From CAKZLS01 sp963786305 (lineage in GTDB: Bacteria > Pseudomonadota > Alphaproteobacteria > Rhodospirillales > Defluviicoccaceae): DNA of 64,000 nucleotides. Location of the stretch: contig CAWAYL010000022.1 of the NCBI GenBank assembly GCA_963786305.1, positions 186,001-250,000 on the forward strand, read 5' to 3'. The notes beneath the pieces are model-generated. The model ran no database searches, was not told the DNA's origin, and worked only from the letters and a program-made list of their open reading frames with translations. How positions within the stretch are numbered: the first letter of the stretch is position 1; every line of letters starts with the position of its first letter. A program made the translations under genes and the position numbers. Shown here piece after piece: positions 40,333 to 49,192 of this stretch.

Positions 40333-42847
40333 ATGAGCGTCGTTTCGACACCAACCATAACATTGGATCCATCGGGTAACGCGCCCTTGGCCGCTCTGGT
40401 CGAGTTCGAGACCACGGAGTTGGCGAAGGTATCCTTGGAGGTGACCGACGGCTCGGAGACGCAAACGATCCACTTCGACGACTACGCAACGGTCCACGAG
40501 GTGCCGCTGTTCGGTTTGAAGCCCGACACCGCCTACACCGTCAAGGCAAACTACACCGGAGCGGATGGGGCAACCGAGATTGCGGCCACGAGACTTGGAG
40601 GTGACCACCGAACCGCTTCCGGACGACTTCCCAACCGTAAACACCCTGGTCAGCAAGCCGGAGTTGATGGAACCGGGGTACACGATGGCGAACCCGGGCG
40701 GTAAGGCGTTGATCGTCGACGATGAAGGTGAGGTCGTCTGGTACACTTCCCTCGAAACCATGCGAAACCACGAACAATTGTCGGGTGCGCAACTGGGTGG
40801 CGCCTATGATGGTGAAATTCTTGTGCGCGACGAATAAGGCTATGGCATTGCGGATCTGCTAACCGTGGTCCCCGATGTGGTCAAAATTCAGGGATTAGAC
40901 GACCTCGCGTCACTCCATCACGAGATGTTCGTCACGCAAGACAACACCCTAATGACGTTGGGGAGTATAGAAGTCGAAGTCGATGGTTATCCCACCAGCG
41001 GTACCGACCCGACGCCCCGCGACGAGCCCACGCTGATCGTCGACGAACCGGTCATCGAATTCGACCTGGATGGAAACATTCTCAACGTCTGGAGCCTGAC
41101 CGAGATCATCGACCCGACGCGGGTGAGCTACAATTCGCATTCGGTGTTTTTTGACGCTAAAGGCCTGGACTGGACCCACAACAATGCCGTGATCACGGAT
41201 CCCAGGGACGACACGATCATTGTTTCTTCGCGGCATCAGGACGCGGTGATAAAATTCGACCGCGACGGCGAGTTGGTTTGGATCCTGGGCACGCCGGATA
41301 ACTGGACCGAGGAATATCAACCCTATCTGCTTGAGCCGGTGGGCGAGCCGTTCGAGTGGCAGTACCACCAGCATGCCATGGAGATCACCGCCGACGGCAA
41401 CCTGCTGCTTTTCGACAACGGCAACGAAAAGGCGAGCCCCTATGACGGCACTCAGCGGACGCCTGACTCGGAAAACTACAGCCGCGCGGTCAAATACGCC
41501 ATCGATGAAGACACGATGCAAGTGTCGCAGGTTTGGGAATATGTGCCCGATCCCAGCCTATATTCTAGAGCCGTAGGTGATGCCGACGAACTGGCGATGA
41601 CCGGCAATGTGCTGGCCAACTTCGGGTTCGTCAGCTATGTGGACGGCGTATCCGGCCCGGATCTCGGAAAGGGCGACTTGCATTCCCGCATCATCGAGGT
41701 CACCCAGGAAGCGGACCCGAAGGTCGTTTTCGACCTCGAAATTTTCGGATCGGCTCCGGATGCACGTGTGACGAACTACCGCGCCGATCGTATGGAAAGC
41801 TTGTACGGCTCGGATGTTTCGGTGCTGGAACTGATTGTCGGCGATGACGCGGACAACAACCTGAATGGGGCTTACACCCACGATGAAATTCGCGGCCTTG
41901 GCGGCAACGATTCGATGTTTATGGTTTCGGTGGTAAGGACAAATTGCTCGGCGGCGACTGGCGACGACCAGCTCAACGGTGGCGAGAACGACGATACCCT
42001 GGAGGGCGGAGACGGAAACGACGGTCTCTACGGCCGGGAGGGTGACGACGACCTGCAAGGAGATGGCGGCAACGACACGCTGTCGGGCGCGTGGGGCGAC
42101 GATACCATGGAGGGCGGCGACGGCACCAATTCGCTGTGGGGCGACATCGGCAACAATTCGCTCTACGGCGGTCTCGGCGAAGACACCCTCAATGGCGACG
42201 AGGGCGACGACCACCTGAATGGCGGCGCGGATGACGACATCCTGGTGGGCGGAGACGGGAACGACGGTCTCTACGGCCGGGAGGGTAACGACGTCCTGCA
42301 AGGCGATGGCGGCAACGACACGCTGTCGGGCGCGTGGGGCGACGATACCATGGAGGGCGGCGACGGCACCGATTCGCTATACGGCGACATTGGCGTGGAT
42401 TCCCTCGACGGCGGCGCGGGCGACGATCACCTGAACGGCGGCTCGGATGACGACATTCTGGTGGGCGGAGACGGAAACGACGGCCTCTACGGCCGCCGGG
42501 GCAACGACGTCCTGCAAGGAGGCGGCGGCAACGACACGCTGTCGGGCGCCTGGGGCGACGATACCATGGAGGGTGGCGGCGGTGCCGACAGCTTCAGCTT
42601 CGTGGGAGGCGGCTTCGGGCAGGACGTGATCACCGACTTTGTGCTGGGTGAGGACATGCTCGTGTTCGCCGGCGTCGGAACGACCGGCGGCCCCGACGAT
42701 CTCCTCTACGCGGCGGGCGACTTCGGCGGCGATGGGGCACGAGAAGACATCCGCATCACCTTTGCCGAACTCGCCGACGCACAGATCGACGTCCTCGACG
42801 CGGGATCGGACATCGACGCCCTGAAAACGGATATGCAATTCGTTTAG
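40333..42847 (+). pseudogene. Broken arylsulfotransferase-RTX repeat fusion gene
   Basis: The N-terminal Ig-like domain (40333 on), the arylsulfotransferase (ASST) propeller (TTEPLPDDFPTVN, EPGYTMANPGG, then YHQHAMEI) and C-terminal Ca2+-binding RTX nonapeptides form one protein of about 835 residues. Two lesions are visible: a one-base insertion near 40600 and an in-frame TAA at 40835-40837 that interrupts the propeller. RTX proteins are exported by type I secretion; no transporter is in the window. The end (FSFVGGGFGQDVITDF, then LVFAG) is the usual RTX C-terminus. Two independent lesions make real decay more likely than error. Confidence 0.75.
42005..42588 (+). repeat. Higher-order tandem repeats within the RTX region
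   Basis: Near-identical blocks beginning GGCGGAGACGG start at about 42005, 42248 and 42464. The spacings are 243 and 216 bases (81 and 72 codons), each several RTX nonapeptides long. The third copy is partial. High DNA identity points to recent internal duplication by unequal recombination. Confidence 0.75.
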
Positions 42848-42876
42848 ATGAACGGTTGCTCGGAGCGCGTGGGCTT

Positions 42877-42912
42877 CGGCCGTCGGCAATACCGCAACAT
42901 TGCCGACGGCCG
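42877..42912. terminator. Perfect 14-bp hairpin after the RTX gene
   Basis: CGGCCGTCGGCAAT (42877-42890) pairs perfectly with ATTGCCGACGGCCG (42899-42912) across an 8-base loop, 30 bases after the stop at 42847. No long T-run follows, so it could be a strong RNA hairpin, a weak terminator or a protein-binding dyad. Confidence 0.6.
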
Positions 42913-43006
42913 CGCCGGGCTCTCTTCCTCTCCGGAACTGACGATCCGTGTCGATCCGGTGCTCAGCGGCAAGCCGGAGACGGGGATGGAGTCGATTGAA
43001 ACTGGT

Positions 43007-43035
43007 GATCAAAGGACTCTGACCCCGTCGATTCC
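43007..43035 (-). repeat. Copy of a CAGAGTC-type element (inverted partner at 45388)
   Basis: Read on the minus strand, this 29-base segment carries GGGGTCAGAGTCCTTTGATC. It matches 45388-45415 (plus) at about 24 of 28 positions with one indel. It directly abuts the repeat at 43036. Similar sequences are often seen at ends of small transposase-associated elements, but that link is from recollection, not shown here. Confidence 0.55.
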
Positions 43036-43069
43036 CCGGTTAAGACAGACAGACACCCACTACATATAG
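43036..43069 (-). repeat. Inverted repeat arm A (34 bp)
   Basis: On the plus strand this segment begins CCGGTTAAGACAGACAGACA and ends CCCACTACATATAG. Its reverse complement recurs at 44292-44321, except that this copy has one extra GACA unit. The two arms enclose about 1.2 kb containing the AT-rich gene 43240-43884 and an integrase remnant. Confidence 0.75.
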
Positions 43070-43239
43070 TGTTGCCGCACACGTCCTTTTTACGGCAGCA
43101 ATTAGCCATTTCCGGACATGCAGCGATCCGTTCCCAACAAGTTACACGATAAGGCTTCACATCAACGCCAGAAAAAAGAAAGGCGGGGAAAGAGCGGTGC
43201 TTTTTGATGTCCGAGCGCATATGTTTGTTGTGTGATTTC

Positions 43240-43884
43240 TTACGGATTCATTCGACACTTTCCAAAGCTCATGTTAACCCATGACGAATTTGCCATTCCG
43301 GTGGGCTTGAATAGAATTGCATGACCAGAAAACTCGGGAATATACATATAGTATATAGATATACCATCAGTGAACATCAGGTTATGTTCCGGAACACGCC
43401 TTTTCGATTTTAAAACTTTGCCTGTAACTTCATCTAGCCAAATTTCTTGTTCCGAAACATAGTGAGATTTTATTTCAAAATGTTCCCTCAGCTCCCTTTC
43501 GGAGTTAATGGAGTTAATCTCTTTATCGGCCTGTTCCTCGCTAAACCCATCCTTTATGTACTTTTGCTTTAGTATTTTTTTTGCATCCGCAGTTAAACCC
43601 TCTTGTATGGTCCATGTTATGACGCCGGTCTTAGTATTAATTAAAACATCTTCAATATCTTCATAAAGATAAATTTTTTCGATATTGCAGTGTTCGCTTT
43701 TCTTAGGAGTGTTCCCTTTTTTTGAAAAGACTTTTTGTGGAAGCATGGAGCAGGAAGCCTTGTTTGATTTTCCTGACGCATATTTGTCTTGCAAAAAAGC
43801 GCACTCGAAAACCTGGGCATGCGAAGGAAGTGCAAGCAAGTAGGCTGCCAAGCATACTAAGATAAAAAGGAGTCGATGATTCAT
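43240..43884 (-). CDS. Secreted protein of unknown function, AT-rich gene
   Basis: The 214-residue product has a signal peptide (MNHRLLFILVCLAAYLLAL, cleavage likely SHA-QV) and a Lys- and Glu-rich mature part. A segment like DVLINTKTGVITW precedes a helical stretch and a C-terminus with VNMSFGKC. I recognise no family. The gene is markedly richer in A and T than its neighbours and uses Lys AAA, Ile ATA and Phe TTT freely, suggesting recent transfer. It is enclosed by inverted repeats at 43036 and 44292. Confidence 0.65.
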   Translation of the reverse strand: MNHRLLFILVCLAAYLLALPSHAQVFECAFLQDKYASGKSNKASCSMLPQKVFSKKGNTPKKSEHCNIEKIYLYEDIEDVLINTKTGVITWTIQEGLTADAKKILKQKYIKDGFSEEQADKEINSINSERELREHFEIKSHYVSEQEIWLDEVTGKVLKSKRRVPEHNLMFTDGISIYYMYIPEFSGHAILFKPTGMANSSWVNMSFGKCRMNP

Positions 43885-44018
43885 CTAAGTACTCTCTTTC
43901 ACATAGCGATGAATATGGATCTACGTAAGATCTGGAAAACCAGTCTGCAGTCTACATAGACTGTCGTTCAAAAGGGCACAAGACGCGACCATAACCGCTT
44001 TAGAATCAGTTTATTGCG

Positions 44019-44228
44019 TCACTTGCGCCTTGCTTTTCGCGATGCCTTACGAGGATCCGCATAAGAACCTCCACGCCCCCCTGATGGCGGATCCATCGCG
44101 CTGCGTTTGCTAGACGGGTTGCGCTTCGGAACATCCGAATACATCACGCTCGCCCATACGTTGCTATGGCCGAGATGTTTCTTGCGCGCGCATATTATCG
44201 TACCACCGCCCAACGGATTCTTCGAAGA
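44019..44228 (-). pseudogene. Tyrosine recombinase (integrase) C-terminal remnant
   Basis: Read on the minus strand, LGHSNVWASVMYSDVPKR followed by RSAMDPP resembles the end of tyrosine recombinases such as integron-type integrases (LGHS...MIYTHV...RSP.D). The region holding the other catalytic Arg and His residues is missing, and the Tyr position is kept as MY. It lies between the two inverted repeat arms, so it may be what remains of a mobile element. Only a short match supports it. Confidence 0.5.
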
Positions 44229-44291
44229 GGAATGACCGCTGTGGGTCATGAGCGGCCGATTGGGCGGTGTCGGCATGGCGCGTCGTTTGCT

Positions 44292-44321
44292 CTATATGTA
44301 GTGGGTGTCTGTCTTAACCGG
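44292..44321 (+). repeat. Inverted repeat arm B (30 bp)
   Basis: CTATATGTAGTGGGTGTCTG continues to CTTAACCGG. It is the reverse complement of arm A at 43036-43069 minus one GACA unit. The arm falls inside an open frame and marks where the conserved hypothetical gene at 44322-44752 loses similarity to its expected sequence. Confidence 0.75.
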
Positions 44322-44752
44322 ATAGGCACGATACGATCCTTACCGATGCCGTCCACAAAGAGCTGTATTTCCTCTAAGTGACGGAAACCATGGTCACAAT
44401 AGTAAGGAATGCGAACAAAAAGACTTAATACTTCCGTAGCCTTTGCCCGGCTGATACGCGTACCGCGCTTGGTTGCGGAAGTACCAAGCCCGACTTCATC
44501 ACATTCAGATGCCGTTACGAGCTGATCGACGGCCTTTTCATGATGGCCTGCTTTGTGAAGAGCGCCAAGGTTATTGAAAGCACCTAAGATCAGTTGATGA
44601 AGCCCTTTGTCTTGAAATGATGGGGACCGCCAGAGCAGGAATGGATCCACGTAAAGTGGTATGTCTTCATCAAGAAACGGAATTGCAAAATCCAGTTCCG
44701 CCTGAGGCATGAAAACGTTGTTGTACTCGGTAAACCGCAGACGAATTAGCAA
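44322..44752 (-). pseudogene. Truncated conserved hypothetical gene
   Basis: The product begins with a TTG (44752), or an ATG at 44710. It contains ELDFAIPFLDEDIPLYVDPFLLW, a Gly-rich helical part, ASECDEVGLG, and IQLFVDGIGKDR. This resembles the N-terminal third of a larger conserved protein of unknown function. The similarity ends at the repeat arm B (44321), after which the frame is repeat-derived. So the gene seems to have been cut by the repeat-bearing element. I know the family only by pattern, not by function. Confidence 0.55.
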
Positions 44753-44963
44753 GCGGATTGAAGCCCTTTTCTCATGCTCGTGCGATTGTTGTTATCAGAA
44801 AAAGCGAGACGTCACCCGTTTCTATATTGCCCTGGCTGCGGGTCGACGAATAGTGTGAATCTGGAAAAGGGAAAGGATAAAGTCCCTTTTTCCCCCCTCT
44901 TTTTATCCCGACTGAGTATGAGCAGCAGGGTACAGATGGATCAAGCCAGAAATCGAAAGTATT

Positions 44964-45385
44964 GTGATCGGCGCGCTGGAGATCCTGTACGAGGAGAATT
45001 TGGATATTCTTAAAGTCGACGTCGCCGAACGCACTATCTGCGGTCAACTCGCGGGCATTCTCCAGCAGCGCTTTGACCATTACGCTGTCCACCTCGAATA
45101 CAACAGGCATGGCGTCAAGCCGAAGGAAATCGCAATGCCCGACGCACAGGGCGTTCTGACCACCAGTCGAGTGAGCCCGGACATTATCATCCATCAGCCC
45201 GGCCATGATGAGGAAAACATCCTGGTGCTTGAGGCCAAGAAAACCACGAACGCTATTCCCGACGACGCGGATCTGGCCAAACCACCAAGATTAAGCGGCA
45301 GATCGGCTATCGCTTTGCCGTTTTCCTGCGGCTACCAGCGGGTCCGACGGCGGATCTGAGAGATATTCGTGTAGTGTGGGTATAA
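44964..45385 (+). pseudogene. Frameshifted PD-(D/E)XK nuclease-like hypothetical gene
   Basis: Frame 44964 on gives an N-terminus with LQQRFDHYAVHLEYNR, then VSPDIIIHQPGHDEENILVLEAKK, which looks like a D...ExK nuclease core (Asp in SPDII, Glu-Ala-Lys in LEAKK). It loses sense near 45285. Another frame then continues KIKRQIGYRFAVFLRLP to RVVWV and a stop at 45385, the expected end of such a protein. So one indel breaks the gene. It is only 2 bases from the repeat at 45388. The family guess is from motif shape only. Confidence 0.5.
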
Positions 45386-45387
45386 CA

Positions 45388-45415
45388 GGATCGAAAGGGT
45401 CAGAATCATTTGATC
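45388..45415 (+). repeat. Inverted copy of the 43007 element
   Basis: GGATCGAAAGGGTCAGAATC continues to ATTTGATC, an inverted relative of 43007-43035. It starts 3 bases after the stop of the nuclease-like pseudogene and marks the right edge of the repeat-rich zone. Confidence 0.55.
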
Positions 45416-45481
45416 GCGCTTGGGCGGAGCGGATTCTGCGTTCGATCGCATATCCTTTGAGACGGTCTCCAAGGTTGTCCC

Positions 45482-45745
45482 CTATCCGCCCCCATAAGCT
45501 TCGCGCCGGTGGGCAACCTTCACCACTTGGACGACCAGTTCCTTATCCAGGATTTCATAGACGATGCGATAGACGCCCTGGCGGACGCGATAGCGCTCCT
45601 GCGCGGATAACTTGACACAACCTTCGGGGCGGGGGTTCGAAGCGAGTGCCTCGATGCGATCGAGAATGCGTCTTACATCCTTGTTGGGAATGCGGCGGAG
45701 GTCCCTGGCGACGGACGTTTTGAGGACGATTTCATAGCTTGCCAT
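45482..45745 (-). CDS. RelE/ParE-family toxin
   Basis: The 87-residue protein has the RelE-type core: FLTSV-like start (EIVLKTSVARDLRRIP), ILDRIEALASNPRPEGCVKL, and RYRVRQGVYRIVYEILD near the C-terminus, with Arg residues expected for RNA contact. It overlaps the antitoxin gene by 14 bases, antitoxin first, the usual toxin-antitoxin layout. It probably cleaves mRNA on the ribosome (RelE group) or targets gyrase (ParE group). Confidence 0.85.
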   Translation of the reverse strand: MASYEIVLKTSVARDLRRIPNKDVRRILDRIEALASNPRPEGCVKLSAQERYRVRQGVYRIVYEILDKELVVQVVKVAHRREAYGGG

Positions 45746-45965
45746 GCTGTTTCAGATCGTTGAGCAGGTCCTCGTAACGCATGGTCGCTTCGCCGGCACG
45801 GTCCTCGAAGGCCTTGAGGTCTTCGCGATCCTCGCGCAGCGCCAGTCGAACGGCCTCGTTGACCACATCGGAAACCGACCGGTTGGTGGTCGCCGCCTTG
45901 ACGCGAAGCGCTTGATAAATCTCGGGTTCGAAATACACCGTCGAGCGCTTGGACAGTTCGTTCAT
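45732..45965 (-). CDS. Ribbon-helix-helix antitoxin
   Basis: The 77-residue protein begins MNELSKRSTVYFEPEIYQALRVKAATTNRSVSDVVNEAV (shown across its DNA-binding ribbon-helix-helix), with an acidic C-terminal half (REDREDLKAFEDRAGE) for toxin neutralisation. The ATG at 45965 fits the ribbon start. It is expected to repress its own promoter together with the toxin. Confidence 0.83.
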   Translation of the reverse strand: MNELSKRSTVYFEPEIYQALRVKAATTNRSVSDVVNEAVRLALREDREDLKAFEDRAGEATMRYEDLLNDLKQHGKL

Positions 45966-46275
45966 GATCCGATACCTCCTGCCCGGAAACGGTAGCGTCA
46001 TGGCGTTATAGCGTCAAGTGTATGACCGAGAGGCGTTTGACCGAGAGGACGAGAATAAGGTTGGGTTCGATGCAGAACGTGCATCAGAGAAATTGTACTT
46101 TGCATGGGGTTGTTTTCAACGAAAAACTGCGACACCCCTCCCCCTCCCTGCTCGCGACCGGCGCCGCCGAAGCCGACGACGACGGGTTCGACCCGGTCGT
46201 CGAGCACAAGGCATTCGGTTGTGGCCAGGAACACCTGGGCCTCGAAGGGAACGGCCGGTTGGAACCCGTATCGGA

Positions 46276-46662
46276 TCAGGGAATGGCGATCAGAGCCGCC
46301 GACACCGCGCGGCCGTCGATCAGCAGCACGTTGTAGGTTCGGCACGCCGCGCCGGTGTCCATCCATTCAAGCGCGATGCCGGCCCCGCGCAACGCGTCCG
46401 CGAGGCCGGGCGGCGGCGGCAGCGAACGAGGGCCGCAGCCCACAACCAGGATCTGGCCCGGCCCGGCGCCGGCCGTGACCTCGGCGAGGGAAGCAAGCGT
46501 GATATGGTCGGGGGCGGTCACCGGCCAGGCAACGGTGCGCAGGGGAAAGACCAGGACGGAGCCGGTATGGGCCTCGCTCGAGATGCGGAAACCGCCGTCG
46601 CCGTAAGCCTGGATGAGCTGACTGTCCCTGGGCAGCGGCGGGGTGATGTCGAGGCCGGGCAT
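46276..46662 (-). CDS. Mth938-like domain protein
   Basis: The 128-residue protein shows the Mth938/DUF498 pattern: IQAYGDGGFRISSEAHTGSVLVFP, ILVVGCGPRSLPPP and IALEWMDTGAACRTYNVLLIDGR. The human relative NDUFAF3 is a complex I assembly factor; the bacterial role is not settled. It lies 5 bases after secF, as expected in alphaproteobacteria. The NDUFAF6-like gene that often accompanies it is 15 kb away at 30764. Confidence 0.83.
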   Translation of the reverse strand: MPGLDITPPLPRDSQLIQAYGDGGFRISSEAHTGSVLVFPLRTVAWPVTAPDHITLASLAEVTAGAGPGQILVVGCGPRSLPPPPGLADALRGAGIALEWMDTGAACRTYNVLLIDGRAVSAALIAIP

Positions 46663-46667
46663 GGTGG

Positions 46668-47597
46668 TTACGGCGCCGGCTCGGCGGCAACGTCCTTACG
46701 GGCAGGCCCGCGCCGCACATCGAAATAGAGCAGAAGCGGCACCGCCAGGCAGATCGACGAATAGGTGCCGATCACGACCCCCCAGATCATCGCCAGGCTG
46801 AAGCCGCGGATCACCTCGCCGCCGAGGAAGTAGAGCGACAGCAACGCCAGCAGCGTCGTCACGCTGGTCATCACGGTGCGCGACAGGGTGGCGTTGATGG
46901 ACAGGTTGAGGACGTCCGGCAGCGGCCGGCTCTTGTACTTGCGCAGGTTCTCGCGGACCCGGTCGAACACCACCACGGTGTCGTTGATGGAGTAGCCGGC
47001 GATGGTCAGCACGGCGGCAACGGTGGAGAGGTTGAACTCGAGGCCGAGCAGCGCGAACAGGCCGATGGTCGACAGCACGTCGTGCAGCAGCGCGATCACC
47101 GCCGCGAGGCCGAATTGCCATTCGAAGCGGAACCAGATGTAGACCATGATGGCGAACATCGCCGCGCCGACCGCATAGATGCCGTCCCACAAGAGCTCGT
47201 CGCTGACCTTCGGTCCGACGAATTCGGTCCGGCGGTACTCGACGCCGGGGCCGAGGGTGTCCTTGACCAGGGTGACCGCCGCCTGCTGGGCTTCCTCGCC
47301 GCCGTCCTGCTCCTGCAGGCGGATCAGCACGGTGTCCGGCGCGCCGAACTCCTGCAGCGCCACCTCGCCGAGGCCGAGGCCCGACAGCGTGCTTCGCATG
47401 GAGCCGAGATCCGCCGGCCCCTCGGTGCGCACGTCGAGCAGGATGCCGCCCCGGAAATCGATGCCGTAGTTCAGTCCCCGGACGGCGAACAGCGCGATGG
47501 AGCCAACCACCATGGCGATGGAAAACGCAAAGAACACCTTTCGCCAGGCGATGAACGGGATGGAGGTGGTATCGGGAACCAGCCGGAGGCCGCGCAT
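46668..47597 (-). CDS. secF: Protein translocase subunit SecF
   Basis: SecF works with SecD in proton-driven completion of Sec translocation. The 309-residue product has an N-terminal helix, a periplasmic domain (GIDFRGGILLDVRTEGP), the conserved core GYSINDTVVVFDRVREN in the fourth helix region, and SINATLSRTVMTSVTTLLALL. It lies 11 bases after secD. Confidence 0.95.
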   Translation of the reverse strand: MRGLRLVPDTTSIPFIAWRKVFFAFSIAMVVGSIALFAVRGLNYGIDFRGGILLDVRTEGPADLGSMRSTLSGLGLGEVALQEFGAPDTVLIRLQEQDGGEEAQQAAVTLVKDTLGPGVEYRRTEFVGPKVSDELLWDGIYAVGAAMFAIMVYIWFRFEWQFGLAAVIALLHDVLSTIGLFALLGLEFNLSTVAAVLTIAGYSINDTVVVFDRVRENLRKYKSRPLPDVLNLSINATLSRTVMTSVTTLLALLSLYFLGGEVIRGFSLAMIWGVVIGTYSSICLAVPLLLYFDVRRGPARKDVAAEPAP

Positions 47598-47608
47598 GAA
47601 GGTACATC

Positions 47609-49192
47609 CTAGATCGGCAGGGCTTGCGGCTTGGTGCGCCGCAGCCAGGTTACGATCACCAACCGCGTCAGCATGATGGCGGTGAACATGGACGCGGCGA
47701 TGCCGATGGCGAGCGTCACCGCGAAGCCGCGAATGGGGCCGGAGCCGAACGAATACAGCAGCACGGCGGCGATCAGCGTCGTCAGGTTGGCGTCGATGAT
47801 GGTGGTGAGCGCCCGCGAGAAGCCGGCGTCGATGGCCGAGATGGGCGTTCGCCCGGCCCGGACCTCCTCGCGGATATGCTCGAAAATGAGCACGTTGGCG
47901 TCGACCGCCATGCCGATGGTCAGCACGATGCCGGCGATGCCGGGCAGCGTCAGCGTCGCCTGCAGGACCGACAGCGCGCCGAAGATCAGCACCATGTTGA
48001 CGATCAGCGAGAGGTTGGCCACCAGTCCGAAAAAGCCGTAGGCGGCGACCATGAACACCACGACCGCGATCAGGCCGACGATGCTGGCGACCTTGCCCGC
48101 CGCGATGGAATCCGCGCCGAGACCGGGTCCGACGGTGCGCTCCTCGAGAATGGTCAGCGGCGCCGGCAGCGCGCCGGCGCGCAGCAGCAGCGCCAGGTCC
48201 TGGGCTTCCGCCACCGTGAAGCGGCCGCTGATCTGGCCCGAGCCGCCGAGGATCGGCTCGTTGATGCGCGGCGCGCTGATCACCTCGTTGTCGAGCACGA
48301 TGGCCAGCAGCCGGCCGACGTTCTTGCTGGTGACGTCGCCGAAGCGCTTGCCGCCGATGGTGTCGAAGCGGAAATTGACGATCGGCTCGTTGGTGCGGCC
48401 GTCGAAGGTCGGCTGCGCGTCGACCAGGTTCTCGCCGCTGACCACCACGCGCTTGCGCACGAGCAGCATGCGGGGACGCCCCGACGGATCCAGGTCGTCG
48501 GTCGACGGCAGCCGCATGGTTCCCGGCGGCACCCGGGCGTCGCGGACATCGCCCGCGTTCGCGCCGTCATCGACGAGATGGAAGGTCATCTTGGCCGTCT
48601 GGCCGATCAGGTCCTTGATGCGCTCGGGGTCGTCGACGCCCGGCAGCTGCACCAGGATCCGGTCGATGCCCTGGCGCTGGATGGTGGGCTCGCGGACACC
48701 GGTTTCGTCGATGCGCCGGCGGATGATCTCGATGGATTGATCCACCGCCGCCAACTCGCGATCGCGAATGGCCTGCTCGGTGAGCACCAGCGACAGGCGC
48801 CCGCCGTCATCCCCCTCCACCACCGTCTCCGGATCGATCTGGCGGATCAGTTCCCGGGCCTCGTCGATGCGCTCCGGGTCCTTGATGGTGACGGCGACGC
48901 CGGCGCCATCGACGCCCAGCCCGGTATAGCGGATGCGCGCCCCGCGAAGCTCGACGCGAACCGAATCGACGAGCGCTTCGAGGCGCTCCTGGATCACCGT
49001 CGACGTCTCGACCTCCAAAAGCAGATGCGATCCGCCTCGAAGGTCGAGGCCGAGGTTGATCTGCTCATGGGGCAGCCAGGTGGGCAGGCTCCCGGCCTGT
49101 TGCGGACTGAGCAGATTGGGCAGCGCGAACAGCACCCCGAGACCGCAAACGATCAAAATGAGAGCGATCTTCCACTTCGCGAAGTAGACCAC
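47609..49192 (-). CDS. secD: Protein translocase subunit SecD
   Basis: The 527-residue SecD has a first helix (IALILIVCGLGVLFALP), large periplasmic P1 region including LGLDLRGGSHLLLEV, and the conserved helical segment with GMAVDANVLIFEHIREE. It is the family's typical length. The GTG start at 49192 overlaps the yajC stop by one base. Confidence 0.95.
   Translation of the reverse strand: MVYFAKWKIALILIVCGLGVLFALPNLLSPQQAGSLPTWLPHEQINLGLDLRGGSHLLLEVETSTVIQERLEALVDSVRVELRGARIRYTGLGVDGAGVAVTIKDPERIDEARELIRQIDPETVVEGDDGGRLSLVLTEQAIRDRELAAVDQSIEIIRRRIDETGVREPTIQRQGIDRILVQLPGVDDPERIKDLIGQTAKMTFHLVDDGANAGDVRDARVPPGTMRLPSTDDLDPSGRPRMLLVRKRVVVSGENLVDAQPTFDGRTNEPIVNFRFDTIGGKRFGDVTSKNVGRLLAIVLDNEVISAPRINEPILGGSGQISGRFTVAEAQDLALLLRAGALPAPLTILEERTVGPGLGADSIAAGKVASIVGLIAVVVFMVAAYGFFGLVANLSLIVNMVLIFGALSVLQATLTLPGIAGIVLTIGMAVDANVLIFEHIREEVRAGRTPISAIDAGFSRALTTIIDANLTTLIAAVLLYSFGSGPIRGFAVTLAIGIAASMFTAIMLTRLVIVTWLRRTKPQALPI

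Noticed and set aside
46002..46275. Open frames on both strands between the antitoxin and Mth938 genes
   Set aside because: The minus frame includes VVVGFGGAGREQGGGG but no recognisable domain or start; treated as intergenic.
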